DNA from: Spirochaetaceae bacterium
GTDB lineage: Bacteria > Spirochaetota > Leptospiria > Leptospirales > Leptonemataceae
NCBI GenBank assembly: GCA_002729885.1
Contig: PBUB01000025.1
Coordinates: 1 to 60,104, forward strand
Length of the DNA stretch: 60,104 nt
Direction of reading: 5' to 3'
Below the pieces are notes generated by a model that worked only from the letters and a program-made list of their open reading frames with translations, had not been told where the DNA came from and ran no database searches. The translations under genes and the position numbers were made by a program. This document shows, piece after piece, positions 44,664 to 53,956 of this stretch (its first letter is position 1; the number at the start of each line of letters is the position of its first letter).

Positions 44664-46133
44664 TTATGCCAGGGATTTATTATAGGCTGCCAGAAACCTG
44701 GCAAAAGCATTCATGACCCACAGATGCACCGGTGCCTGGGTAAATTTATAGATGTACCAGGGCAGGGCAGGTTCAAAGGCATGCACCGCGCTGAGCGCAC
44801 AGTTTAGTTGCGGAAGTGTGCGAAATTCCAGTCGTCCTTTCGAATTCTTAGCTGCCAGAAGCCCGCCCGTAACGTAGTACAACTGCCTTGTGGGATCCGA
44901 ACGTTCTTCGCTTAAAGTTAACTCCAGAAGCTTGAGTCCAAGGCCATAGAAGCCCACAATACCTGAATCTGGATCCCTGCGAATCTTTAAAAAGGGCTTT
45001 AGTTTTCCCTGAATCCAGATGGGATACAGCTCGGCCAGAAATATTGCATCCTTCTTCAACGGCAGTGGAAGCCTCTGCACGGAACGAACCAGGCTTTCGG
45101 TTTTTTTCTGATGGTTACTCTTAGAACCTTCTGCGCTTTCTTGTTGAATCGTCCTCTTAGAATCTACGCTTTCTTTTCTTGCCCCGGTCCTGCGGTTCCT
45201 TTCATCTTTAATTCGCCCCTGTTCAAGGCTCTGTCGGGCACTTGCCCGGGCCGTATTCAATGCCTCATCTATTGGGGTGCGAAGATACTTTTTGTATTTC
45301 GCCGGGGCCTCTGCAATCATATCGTGCTTGAGGCTTTCGACCAGAGGAGATACCAGTTCCCGGGAACTACCGGTAATGAGCTCAATCCATAGTAGGGATA
45401 GCCTGGGAGAATAAAACGAGACTGGCAAAAAATGTCGGCGCTTGCCCAGGGCCCTGGCAGTCTTTTGCATCAAGTCAATGTAGCTCAATCGATCGGGCCC
45501 AGGAGCGTTAATCACGGTGCTTTTATTCCGAGGCTCTTTAGCAAGTGCATTCAGGAGCTCCAGTAAATCCTGGATATACACAGGATTCGAAAGACTGGTA
45601 GTCCAGGAAGGACAGATCATCAGCGGCAGTCGATGGACCAGCTTTCGCATCATTTCAAAGGAAGAGCCTCCGGCTCCCAGAACCAGAGCTGCGCGAAGGG
45701 CCACCACAGGAATACCCGTCGAGGAAAGCACCGTCTCTACTTCCTTTCTACTTCTAAGATGGACGCTGAGTTCTTGTTCCGGGATGTCAGGTAAGATTCC
45801 TCCCAGGTAGATAATCTTTTTCACCCCGGCTTTCTTCGCAGCCCGGGCAAAATTGTCTGCAAGAATGAGATCTGTGTCTTCAAAAGAGCCCTGGTTGAGT
45901 CTTGCAGATGGTAACATAGAATGCACCAGATACAGGGCAACATCGCATCCTTTTAAAGCCTGTTCTGCATCCAGCAGGGAATATAGATCGGCAGACCTCC
46001 ACTGGCATCCCCGGGGTAGCCAGTCAGGCGCTTTTCGGGAGCGACCCAGCCCCACCAGTTTAAAATCCCTGTGGAAGTTTTCAATGAACGCCCGACCCAC
46101 AAAACCGGTGGCTCCTGTAACGGCAATTTTCAT
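44664..46133 (-). CDS. NAD(P)-binding oxidoreductase, NmrA/YbjT-like
   Basis: 489-residue protein. The N terminus MKIAVTGATGFVGRAF holds the TGxxGxxG motif of atypical short-chain dehydrogenases, followed by GLGRSRKAP, VALYLVHSM and KKIIYLGGILPD. The active-site Y-x3-K is not evident, as in NmrA-type members. After residue ~290 there is a Ser/Lys/Arg-rich segment and a ~140-residue C-terminal domain (KDAIFLAELYPIWIQGKLK, then LYYVTGGLLA), similar to the DUF2867 region that follows such domains. The substrate is unknown. The start overlaps the MscS stop by four bases. Confidence 0.83.
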   Translation of the reverse strand: MKIAVTGATGFVGRAFIENFHRDFKLVGLGRSRKAPDWLPRGCQWRSADLYSLLDAEQALKGCDVALYLVHSMLPSARLNQGSFEDTDLILADNFARAAKKAGVKKIIYLGGILPDIPEQELSVHLRSRKEVETVLSSTGIPVVALRAALVLGAGGSSFEMMRKLVHRLPLMICPSWTTSLSNPVYIQDLLELLNALAKEPRNKSTVINAPGPDRLSYIDLMQKTARALGKRRHFLPVSFYSPRLSLLWIELITGSSRELVSPLVESLKHDMIAEAPAKYKKYLRTPIDEALNTARASARQSLEQGRIKDERNRRTGARKESVDSKRTIQQESAEGSKSNHQKKTESLVRSVQRLPLPLKKDAIFLAELYPIWIQGKLKPFLKIRRDPDSGIVGFYGLGLKLLELTLSEERSDPTRQLYYVTGGLLAAKNSKGRLEFRTLPQLNCALSAVHAFEPALPWYIYKFTQAPVHLWVMNAFARFLAAYNKSLA

Positions 46134-48076
46134 TCAGATCCGGATCCCTTATCTGGTTGAATGCGAAAATGCGGCGTTTTGTACCCTGGAGGAAGCTGAT
46201 CCGGAGGTAGAGTAATTTCGTTTCCATCGCGAAGCGCATAGTAATGCGGAGACATGATTTCCACTCCGGCTGCATTGAAGGCATCCAGTATTCGCTGATG
46301 CAGGCTGGAATAGATTCTAGCCATCTTGTCTGGATGATCTGTATAGCAATTGATCTGATAGGTTATGTAATAATCATCCAGAGAAGTCTGCAGCACAAAA
46401 GGAGCAGGGCTTTCTTTTACTTCGGGGACTGCGCTGGCAGCCTGAATGAGCATTTCCTGGACTTTTTGATAGGGAACATCGTAGCCGATGGTAACATTGG
46501 AATGCAGAATCAGGCCATCTGTTTCTTTCCTGGCTACAGTTGTACTGTAGTTGATGATGTGGCTGGCCAGAACCGCTCCATTGGGAATTGTGATCTCTAC
46601 ATTCTTTACTGTGCGAATTCGCGTCACCAGTAGCGTCTTTTCAATGATATCTCCTTCTGTTTCTCCAATCTTGACCCGATCGCCTACGCGAAAGGGGCGC
46701 ATATAGGTAATAACCACACCCGCCATGATATTTGCGATGATGGCGCTGGAGCCCAGGGAGAGCATAAAGCCCAGAAAAATGGATATTCCTTTGAAAGCAT
46801 CCGAATTGGCTCCAGGAAGATAGGGAAAAGCTATGATGGCTGCAAAGGCGATCAAGATAACGGTCAGGATCTTATGCGTGGGACGGGCCCAGTCTGGATA
46901 AAATCCATTGATCTGAATGGTTTCTCTTTCTACTTCGCGAAAAAGAAACCCTGCAATCTTAACTGCATATCGAGTGACTACAATAACAACCAGGATAAAG
47001 AATAGATTGGGTAAATATTGAATTACTGCGGTCCCGGCAGCTACCAGTGGCTTTTTTGCATATCCCAGAAGAAGGGAAGCCCAGTTTTCTGTGGCCTCAA
47101 ACAATCCAAATACACTGGCCAGGTAAAAATAGGAAACTACAATGAGCACCAGTATCTTGAGAGCCTGGATGGCAATTTGCAGTGCTCCCAGAATGCGATC
47201 ACGGGATAGCAGCACCGTATTCTGGAACTCCAGATTGGGTATAAATCGATTCTGGAGCACAGGCACCGATCGCTGAAGCAGATCAAATCCATGACGGACG
47301 CCGCGGAATATAGCTACAAATACCATGGTGGCGATCACTGCCCGAATACTGCTGCGAATTACACCTGCTGTGGCCGATTCGCTGGCACCCGGGAAAAGAC
47401 CAATGATAAAATCTGCCATCAGGACAATTAGAACAATGTTTAATATGAGATGAATAAGTCGAAGGAGGCCGCGAAGAATACTCTGCAGGGTACTGGCCTG
47501 GATAATCTCGGAATTGCGAAACCGTATTCCTGTAGCCAGTCGATCCGCCAGCACTTCCAGCCGACTGTACACCCTCTGAAAGATATATGTAATAAACCAG
47601 ATGGAAAGAAGCAGAGTGAGAATGAGCAGTGCAGACCAGCCCACCGCTTCCATCACTCTGCGAAAATCCGGACTCCTTAGATACTCTAGAAGGGACTCCG
47701 GTCCTTCCAGGGCTCTCGGTAGTTCCGACGTCGTTTCCTCGCTGGGCGAGCCGATTCCGGATTCGTCTTCATCAACCGGCTGTGCTGGCTCCTTTTTTTC
47801 CTGGTCGGTTCTCGTTCCGGATGGAGGGGCCGATTGTTCGGTTGGCCCTTCATCAATTCGCCCGGGCCTTTCTGGTTCCTTCGCTTCCGGGCTTCGGGTA
47901 TCAGGCGCTGGTTGCTGCTCGGCGGTACCCGGTTTTTCTGGACTGCCGTTTTCTTCCGTGGAGGGGGATGCAGCGGGTGGACCGGAATTCGGAGCCTCAC
48001 CCAGGACAGGGGCAAGGCTCAATCCGAGCAAAAACAATAATGTCAGGAATGTCCAGGGTTGCATACGACACCGCAT
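46130..48076 (-). CDS. Large MscS-family mechanosensitive channel
   Basis: 648-residue protein with a signal-like N terminus (WTFLTLLFLLGLSLAPVLG), a Pro/Glu/Ser-rich periplasmic stretch (~30-120), several membrane helices, and a C-terminal MscS domain (~430-620) with VVITYMRPFRVGDRVKIGET, then VEITIPNGAVLASHIINYST. Such channels release solutes on osmotic down-shock. It is larger than minimal MscS (~280 residues), resembling MscM/YnaI-like members. It is the fourth gene of a five-gene minus-strand run. Confidence 0.87.
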   Translation of the reverse strand: MRCRMQPWTFLTLLFLLGLSLAPVLGEAPNSGPPAASPSTEENGSPEKPGTAEQQPAPDTRSPEAKEPERPGRIDEGPTEQSAPPSGTRTDQEKKEPAQPVDEDESGIGSPSEETTSELPRALEGPESLLEYLRSPDFRRVMEAVGWSALLILTLLLSIWFITYIFQRVYSRLEVLADRLATGIRFRNSEIIQASTLQSILRGLLRLIHLILNIVLIVLMADFIIGLFPGASESATAGVIRSSIRAVIATMVFVAIFRGVRHGFDLLQRSVPVLQNRFIPNLEFQNTVLLSRDRILGALQIAIQALKILVLIVVSYFYLASVFGLFEATENWASLLLGYAKKPLVAAGTAVIQYLPNLFFILVVIVVTRYAVKIAGFLFREVERETIQINGFYPDWARPTHKILTVILIAFAAIIAFPYLPGANSDAFKGISIFLGFMLSLGSSAIIANIMAGVVITYMRPFRVGDRVKIGETEGDIIEKTLLVTRIRTVKNVEITIPNGAVLASHIINYSTTVARKETDGLILHSNVTIGYDVPYQKVQEMLIQAASAVPEVKESPAPFVLQTSLDDYYITYQINCYTDHPDKMARIYSSLHQRILDAFNAAGVEIMSPHYYALRDGNEITLPPDQLPPGYKTPHFRIQPDKGSGSE

Positions 48077-48106
48077 GCAATCACCATAGGACTCGCATTG
48101 GTTGGG

Positions 48107-49261
48107 TCAATTCTTTACATTGTGAATTCGAAGGGAATCATCCAGAGCTCTGGATACCTGACGGGCAGCCCGTTTCCAGGACCAATCCTTCATGTTGAGC
48201 TTTCTGGGTTTCTCTTTGCTTCGAACCTTGGGGTCTGCGATTTCCAGAATCTGACGGGCCCATTCCCGAAAATCGGTGGGTGCTGCGAATCGGCATCCCT
48301 GTCCAATCTCTCGGAAGACTTCAATATCTGAAAGCAGGCAGTTCTTGCCGTAGGCGAAAGCTTCCAGGATGGGCAGACCAAAGCCTTCATGCTTGCTGGG
48401 AAACAGCAGATAGCCGGAGTTCTTGTAACACCATGCCAGCTCTGCTTCCGATGCACCTTCCAGAAAGTAGATACCTTCCTTCTCCAGTGCCCCGGACTTT
48501 AGAAGAGCATAGAACTCTTCATTCTTCCATCCTTTGCGACCAACGATTAGCAGCGGAGGTAATCCTTTACGTCCGGTATCCGATCTAGACTTTAAACTGG
48601 CCTGGTATCGGGCGCGCGCATGGCGATAGCCATCCACCACCACCTTTTGATTCTTCCTGGGCTCAATGGTGCCTACCATGAGCAGAAAGTCTTTCCAGGT
48701 GGATTTGAAACCCGGGGGTCTGGCCGGTTTGGTTTCTGGCATCTCAAAGCCAGGATACACCACCGTAAGTTTTGCAGGCTCCACGCCTTTAATATGGCGA
48801 CGAATATGTTCACGAGTGGTGCGCGAAAGACAGAGCACCTGATCTGCCTGACGAATGATTCTGGGGTTCATAAGTCGGTGCTGGAGTCCAGTCCAGCCTT
48901 CCATTGTATCCCGGGCCACAAAGGAGTTCAGATCATGAAAGTTAACGATCTGGGCTGTGGTCTTTTTCAAAGGTAGCAGAGTAATGGTGCCCCAGAATAC
49001 ATCCACTTTATGGGCTTCCAGTAGTGCAGGTACTTCCCATTGCATCCAGATAAGCCCGGGAAGTTTTGATCGATTGGGATCCAGAATTACATTGGGGTAT
49101 TCCTGAAGATGCTGATACTCTGGATGGATCTCCCGGTGACTGAAAAAGACAAAGGTGTCCTTTTTTCGCATGGGTATCAGATATCGCAGTACCTGATGTA
49201 GATATCTTGCATTGCCGGTTCCTGGAAATGCAAGCGCTCGTGCATCAATTCCAATGATCAT
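48107..49261 (-). CDS. Glycosyltransferase, GT4 family
   Basis: 384-residue GT-B glycosyltransferase. Start MIIGIDARALAFPGTGNARY, then LVLCLSRTTREHIRRH-like VLCLSR, the donor domain MVGTIEPRKNQKVVVDGYRH, and the ExxG/E motif FPSKHEGFGLPILEAFAYG. These are typical of mannosyl- or rhamnosyl-transferases that build LPS or exopolysaccharide; the sugar is unknown. It lies 30 bp upstream of the MscS gene. Confidence 0.9.
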   Translation of the reverse strand: MIIGIDARALAFPGTGNARYLHQVLRYLIPMRKKDTFVFFSHREIHPEYQHLQEYPNVILDPNRSKLPGLIWMQWEVPALLEAHKVDVFWGTITLLPLKKTTAQIVNFHDLNSFVARDTMEGWTGLQHRLMNPRIIRQADQVLCLSRTTREHIRRHIKGVEPAKLTVVYPGFEMPETKPARPPGFKSTWKDFLLMVGTIEPRKNQKVVVDGYRHARARYQASLKSRSDTGRKGLPPLLIVGRKGWKNEEFYALLKSGALEKEGIYFLEGASEAELAWCYKNSGYLLFPSKHEGFGLPILEAFAYGKNCLLSDIEVFREIGQGCRFAAPTDFREWARQILEIADPKVRSKEKPRKLNMKDWSWKRAARQVSRALDDSLRIHNVKN

Positions 49262-49305
49262 CCCGGGCAGGATTGCTGAAGAGGCGCGTCAGGCAACCAC
49301 ATACT

Positions 49306-50094
49306 TCAGGTCACAGCGGTTTTGGCCAGCATCCTTTTCAGCAGTCCGGGAGCAAATCTCTTGAGGAACAGGGCGAATCGTTCTTTGAATCCGGCCACCA
49401 CAACTTCATCCTTTCCTTTTCGAATAGCTTTTAGAATGGCTCGGGCTACAGCCTCTGGTGGCAGCCCTGCATTTGTAGAGGGGTCCATGGTTCCCTGAGC
49501 GCTGCCATCGGAAGTTAGGGCATTGATGGAGACATTGGTTTTTACGAAGCCGGGCACTATAAGAGTCACTCCAGGACCGGTGGCGCTCTGTTCGGCTCGC
49601 ATGGCATCGAAGTAACCATGCAGGGCATGCTTGGTGGCTGAATAGCTGGAGCGAAGAGGGGTGCCAAACCGGCCTGTGACGGATGTAATGGTCAGGATTC
49701 GGCCGGAAGGATCTATTATAGGAAAAGCTGCAGATGTAAGAGCGATGGTTCCCAGGGCATTCACTCGAAAAATCTGCTCTACGGTTTCCATGCTGGCTTC
49801 GCGTGCCAGAGCTCTTTGCGAAATACCGCCATTGTTCACCAGGTAGTGAATACTGGAAAATGATTCCTTCACCTGCGAAACGGCATCGCCAAAGCTACCC
49901 TGGCTCAAATCCAGAGGAAGCACCAGGCTTCGCTTCTTTTCCGGGTCCAATTCCTTCTGCAACGCTTCCAGTTTTTCTCTGGATCGCGCAGATAGAATTA
50001 CATTGGCCCCGGCCTCAAAAAAAGCCCGGGCGGTGGCTTCGCCGATGCCGGAGGAAGCTCCGGTAATCCATGCTGTCTTTCCCTTAAGATTCAT
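49306..50094 (-). CDS. Short-chain dehydrogenase/reductase
   Basis: 262-residue classical SDR. NAD(P) motif GASSGIGEA (TGxxxGxG), NNG-type NNGGISQRA, catalytic Ser in TITSVTGRF and YxxxK in SYSATKHALHGY. A C-terminal hydrophobic region with Lys/Arg (ERFALFLKRFAPGLLKRM) resembles the membrane-associated tail of DHRS7-like enzymes. Oxidises or reduces an alcohol/ketone substrate not deducible here. Its weak ribosome-binding site follows a 181-bp gap from the upstream SDR gene. Confidence 0.9.
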   Translation of the reverse strand: MNLKGKTAWITGASSGIGEATARAFFEAGANVILSARSREKLEALQKELDPEKKRSLVLPLDLSQGSFGDAVSQVKESFSSIHYLVNNGGISQRALAREASMETVEQIFRVNALGTIALTSAAFPIIDPSGRILTITSVTGRFGTPLRSSYSATKHALHGYFDAMRAEQSATGPGVTLIVPGFVKTNVSINALTSDGSAQGTMDPSTNAGLPPEAVARAILKAIRKGKDEVVVAGFKERFALFLKRFAPGLLKRMLAKTAVT

Positions 50095-50275
50095 ATGTCA
50101 TTTGGCTCCCGGTCCGTACCTGACTACAAGATCTTTTCTGTATTGCGGAGCTGCCATCATTCAGCCATCCGCCAGGTCTGGATTCCAGCAAAGTAAATCA
50201 AAGACCTTTATCTGAGTGTCCGCCTGGTGCCCGCAATACGGTCCTGTTTCGCTTTGCCGCTTTGCCGCTTACCGA

Positions 50276-50995
50276 TTAGCGAAATTCGCTTCGCCTGCGA
50301 GGCTTCAATTCAATCAGTTTTGTATTGGCCGTTTCCGATTCGTCGACCAGGTAACGTACCGTATGAGCCACATCCTGGGGCTCCAGAACGAAGTCTCTCA
50401 CCGAAGCCGGGTTTCCGCCAAACTCTGTGCGGACTCCGCCTGGACAAACCGCAGTCACTGCGATGCCAAATTCCTTAACATCTTCTCGCAAGGATTCGGT
50501 AAATCCATTCAGTGCAAACTTGGAGGCGGCATAGGCGCCACCGCCTTTAAATCCGTTCAGGCCCGCTACCGAGCTGATGTTGATGATCTGTCCGCTTTTC
50601 CGGGAAATCATATCCGGAAGCACCGCTTTCGTCAGCTGATAGGGAGCCATGAGGTTGAGTTCCATTACGTAGCGAAAATCGTCCTCTTGAATCTCATCTA
50701 CCCGGCCAAAGATTCCCATGCCTGCATTGTTTATAAGGCAGTCAATGCGGCCCATGGAACGGATGGAGGATTCCACAAGGTTCTTTATATCGTCGGATGA
50801 TGTAAGGTCTGCAGCGATGGCCTCAACCTTTCCGCCGGCATCGGTCAGTTTATTTTTTAGTGCGTTCAGCGCATCTGTGGAGCGACCCGTAATTATGAGC
50901 GGGTAGGCATTGGCCAGGTTCTCTGCGATTGCATGGCCGATGCCCCGGGTGGCACCCGTTACAAGTATAACTTTTTCTCTTTCTGGGGTTGTCAT
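50276..50995 (-). CDS. Short-chain dehydrogenase/reductase
   Basis: 239-residue classical SDR. Cofactor motif GATRGIGHA, NNAGMGIFG, catalytic Ser in NISSVAGLN and YxxxK in AYAASKFALNGF. Closest in style to 3-oxoacyl-ACP-reductase-like and 3-ketodihydrosphingosine-reductase-like oxidoreductases. It is the first gene of the minus-strand run and probably carries its promoter upstream of 50995, near the divergent SpoIIE gene. Confidence 0.9.
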   Translation of the reverse strand: MTTPEREKVILVTGATRGIGHAIAENLANAYPLIITGRSTDALNALKNKLTDAGGKVEAIAADLTSSDDIKNLVESSIRSMGRIDCLINNAGMGIFGRVDEIQEDDFRYVMELNLMAPYQLTKAVLPDMISRKSGQIINISSVAGLNGFKGGGAYAASKFALNGFTESLREDVKEFGIAVTAVCPGGVRTEFGGNPASVRDFVLEPQDVAHTVRYLVDESETANTKLIELKPRRRSEFR

Positions 50996-51269
50996 ACCGG
51001 CAATCTAAAGATTCCGGCCGGCGCAGACCAGTCCTAATGAAGCTTCAGGCCGGCTCCAGCGGGCATGGATGTGTCAAACATGTTGCAACATTGACCCCTG
51101 GACGTCGACCAGACAGGAATCAATCTGCCTTTCATCGGAATCAGGAATCTGGCTACACCGGGCCATCGGCAAGCCTGGATTAATGGATGCTAGATCCAGC
51201 CGCTCAGTAATATCCATTGACTTTCAATTTATTCTGGCAAGGTCGGGCCACTGGATTTAAGAAGGAACC

Positions 51270-53270
51270 ATGCAGATCCGGGAAGAGGATGTTCGATCGG
51301 CCAGGCTAATTCTTTTTGTGGATCGACTCCTGGAGAACCGCGGCAGTGCAGCCCTGGAAAGGCAGGCCTCTACTCTGGCGCCAGGACTGCGGAAGGTTCT
51401 GGATAGCAGGCACGATCGGCTATGGGTGAGGTCGGATGAAGAACGAGAAATTCTGGTTCATCTGGCCGATTCCCTGGATGCCTGGGATATGCTCTGGGAA
51501 GCTGGCCGGGATTGTGTCTCTATCTATCTGTATTCTCTGTCATCATCTCGTTTGCGGTTTGCTTCTATAGAAGATGGTATCTATCAGCTACCGTCTCTGA
51601 TTGCACACTTTATTACATCCCTTTCCTCATTTCTTGGCCGTGGGGATGACCTGGGTCAGTATCAACTCTGTCTGGAATATAGATCCGGCCACAGTCCGCA
51701 TCCGGTGGATAATCTTTTCATCGAAGGTCTGGTGGAAGGTATGGTGCGCTTCCTGCGATTGCGCGAATACAGTATCACCTTACGACAATCCAGCATAGAG
51801 CAGCCGGATGAGCATTTGAAGTCCGATGCTCATATAGAATGGAATCAGCCTGTTACCATCTATGATCTGCGAGTGGGTAATACCCAGCACCCTTTTCCCG
51901 AGGAAGAAGAAAGCCAGATTGAAGAAAACACCGAAAAGTTTGTGTCCAGAGTTCTGAAGCGATCTCAGGATATTTTGCAAGAAAGTCGCGAGCTGATGAC
52001 AGCCATCGAGTATTTGAACATCGCCAACGATGAGCTGGAAAAGAAGATCGAGGCCAACCATCGACAGCTGGAGATGGCGCGAAACATTCAGAAAGGTTTT
52101 GTGCCTTCGCGCATCCCGGACTGGAAAGGGGTTCGCTTCTGGGTAAAATTCTTTCCTCTTCAGGAAGTATCCGGAGATTTCTACGATTACTTCTCCGTAG
52201 GAGGCTCCAAGTTCGGGCTTTTGATGTGCGATGTATCCGGCCATGGAGTTCCCGCGGCCTTGATGAGCGCCATTGCGAAGATTTCATTTGCCAATCATCG
52301 CTATGAGTCCCCTGCCGATACCTTTCGCCAGGTGAATCTGGATGTACTGGATCTGGTAAAGGGCGAGGGATATCTTACTGCATTTCTGATGATTCTGGAT
52401 GAGAACAACAAACTGACCTACAGTACTGCGGCCGTACCTCCGCCCATGCTTTATCGTGCCAGAACCAATACAGTGGAACAGCTGGAAGGACATGGCACTT
52501 TGCTGGGAATGTTCAGCGATGCAGGAAAGCATTTCCAGGACTATACAATTACCCTGGAGCCGGGCGATAAGCTATTTATCTATAGCGATGGACTTACCGA
52601 AGCGGTAAATCCCCAGGATGAAATGTTTGGCGAAGAACGATTGATTCGGGCCATCCGCGAAACCAGGAATCGAAACGTTCAGCAGAGCTCCGAATATTTA
52701 ATGGAGGCCTATAGACAATTTACCCTGGGCACCGAGCCAAACGACGATCTAACTTTTATTACATTGATGGTGAGCGAATACCAGGATCAATTTGATAGGT
52801 ATGTTCGCGATGGTCATAAGGCTTTTCATGAAGGGAACCTGGAAAAGGCCACCACCCTGTTGAAGCAGGCCAATGCCATCTTTCCAAGGCATACCCATAC
52901 TTTGTTTCTACTGGGACGCGCTCTGGGAAAAAAAGGTGCCTACGGTGAGGCACTGGAATACCTGGATGAATACATTCAGCTGAAGCCCTACAATGCAGAT
53001 GCCTACATCATCGCAGGGTACTGCTACTATGCCCTGGATAATTACCCGCTGGCCATCGAATACTTCAATCGCTCCTTGAACATTCGAAAAGACAATCCCC
53101 AAGCTCTATACAACATCATTCGAATCTATCTCAAGCAAGGGAAGCGAAAAGAAGCCAGGCAACTCTTTGATGAATTGGAGATGCTGCGACCCGGACATCC
53201 CCGGGTAGAGGATCTGCGAAAGGTCTTTCCAGCAGAAAAGGTTCAGGTGATTCAAAGCAGTTCCGATTGA
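51270..53270 (+). CDS. SpoIIE-type PP2C phosphatase with C-terminal TPRs
   Basis: 666-residue signalling protein. The first ~210 residues form a domain I do not recognise (no GAF or PAS signature is obvious). A coiled coil follows (~215-275, SQDILQESRELMTAIEYLNI). The PP2C/SpoIIE domain is at ~275-505 with MARNIQKGFVPSRIPDW, the metal-binding VSGDFYDYF and MCDVSGHGVPAALMSA, and a terminal EPNDDLTFITLMV. Four or so TPR repeats fill ~510-655. Such proteins dephosphorylate anti-anti-sigma factors of the SpoIIAA type. No partner kinase or antagonist gene is adjacent. Confidence 0.93.
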   Translation: MQIREEDVRSARLILFVDRLLENRGSAALERQASTLAPGLRKVLDSRHDRLWVRSDEEREILVHLADSLDAWDMLWEAGRDCVSIYLYSLSSSRLRFASIEDGIYQLPSLIAHFITSLSSFLGRGDDLGQYQLCLEYRSGHSPHPVDNLFIEGLVEGMVRFLRLREYSITLRQSSIEQPDEHLKSDAHIEWNQPVTIYDLRVGNTQHPFPEEEESQIEENTEKFVSRVLKRSQDILQESRELMTAIEYLNIANDELEKKIEANHRQLEMARNIQKGFVPSRIPDWKGVRFWVKFFPLQEVSGDFYDYFSVGGSKFGLLMCDVSGHGVPAALMSAIAKISFANHRYESPADTFRQVNLDVLDLVKGEGYLTAFLMILDENNKLTYSTAAVPPPMLYRARTNTVEQLEGHGTLLGMFSDAGKHFQDYTITLEPGDKLFIYSDGLTEAVNPQDEMFGEERLIRAIRETRNRNVQQSSEYLMEAYRQFTLGTEPNDDLTFITLMVSEYQDQFDRYVRDGHKAFHEGNLEKATTLLKQANAIFPRHTHTLFLLGRALGKKGAYGEALEYLDEYIQLKPYNADAYIIAGYCYYALDNYPLAIEYFNRSLNIRKDNPQALYNIIRIYLKQGKRKEARQLFDELEMLRPGHPRVEDLRKVFPAEKVQVIQSSSD

Positions 53271-53322
53271 TTTGTGAAGTTAGTGGGGGGTAGCGGCGGA
53301 TGGGTGCGAAAGCACGGCCGGC

Positions 53323-53497
53323 GCCTTATGACGGCCGAGCGGGCAAATACGCACCGGAAGTTCGCCTTATGACGGCCGAGCGGGCAAATACGCACCGGAA
53401 GTTCGCCTTATGACGGCCAAGCGGGCAAATACGCACCGGAAGTTCGCCTTATGACGGCCAATCGGGCAAATCCGCCTCGGGAGTTCGCCTTATGACC
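53323..53497. repeat. 41-bp tandem repeat, four copies plus a partial
   Basis: Units start at 53323, 53364, 53405 and 53446, exactly 41 bp apart, with a partial fifth at 53487. Consensus: GCCTTATGACGGCC, then GAGCGGGCAAATACG, then CACCGGAAGTTC. The copies differ at only a few bases, so there are no spacers. A related array lies near 58.3 kb and a 59-bp variant at the window start. It separates the SpoIIE gene from the accessory island. Confidence 0.95.
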
Positions 53498-53508
53498 TGG
53501 CATTGTAG

Positions 53509-53934
53509 TTTATCCGAACTTCAGTTGACCTTAAGCAGAATGATCTTAAAGTTTCTCCAGTTTCAGGTCAGGTGCTGGACGAATTTCTGGGTAACAATAC
53601 CAGGATCAATCAGCCGAAAATTGACAGGTGGCACGCTGGCTCTGGCGAAGTGGTAAGCATCAAGAGTCTGGATCCGCGATTGAAGAGTTATCAAGATCCC
53701 GCAAATTTTGAACGGAGACTCAATCGGTATGCAAGTCTTGTTAACGGATATGGAGGGGAAGGACGAAAGAAATATACTATGATCGACCGAGCCGATATCC
53801 GGAATCGGAAGCTTCATCTTGTTCTAGCGAGTGGGGGTCTGAACAATAACCAATTAAAGGTATTGAACTCTCTTCGCTATGACTGGGCTCAAAGGGGTAT
53901 CGACTTGAAGGTTAGCTACATATACCGAGGTTGA
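53509..53934 (+). pseudogene. Orphan CdiA-CT-like nuclease toxin tail (no normal start)
   Basis: The frame is open from 53509 and contains no ATG near its beginning; a GTG at 53572 is the only early candidate start. The protein ends in a ~100-residue domain like the restriction-endonuclease-fold toxin tails of CdiA/filamentous haemagglutinin proteins: SGEVVSIKSLDPRLKSYQDP, then RADIRNRKLHLVLASGG and GIDLKVSYIYRG. The SIK lysine is a likely catalytic residue of a PD-(D/E)xK-type fold. The upstream part of the toxin carrier is missing, so this is a displaced toxin tail or a truncated gene. It is followed 22 bp later by a candidate immunity gene. The family match is from memory of sequence style. 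Confidence 0.6.
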
Positions 53935-53956
53935 CTGAAAAATGAGGAGACAACAA

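Noticed and set aside
53323..53497. CRISPR array
   Set aside because: Units repeat without interspersed unique spacers and no cas genes are nearby; it is a plain tandem repeat.
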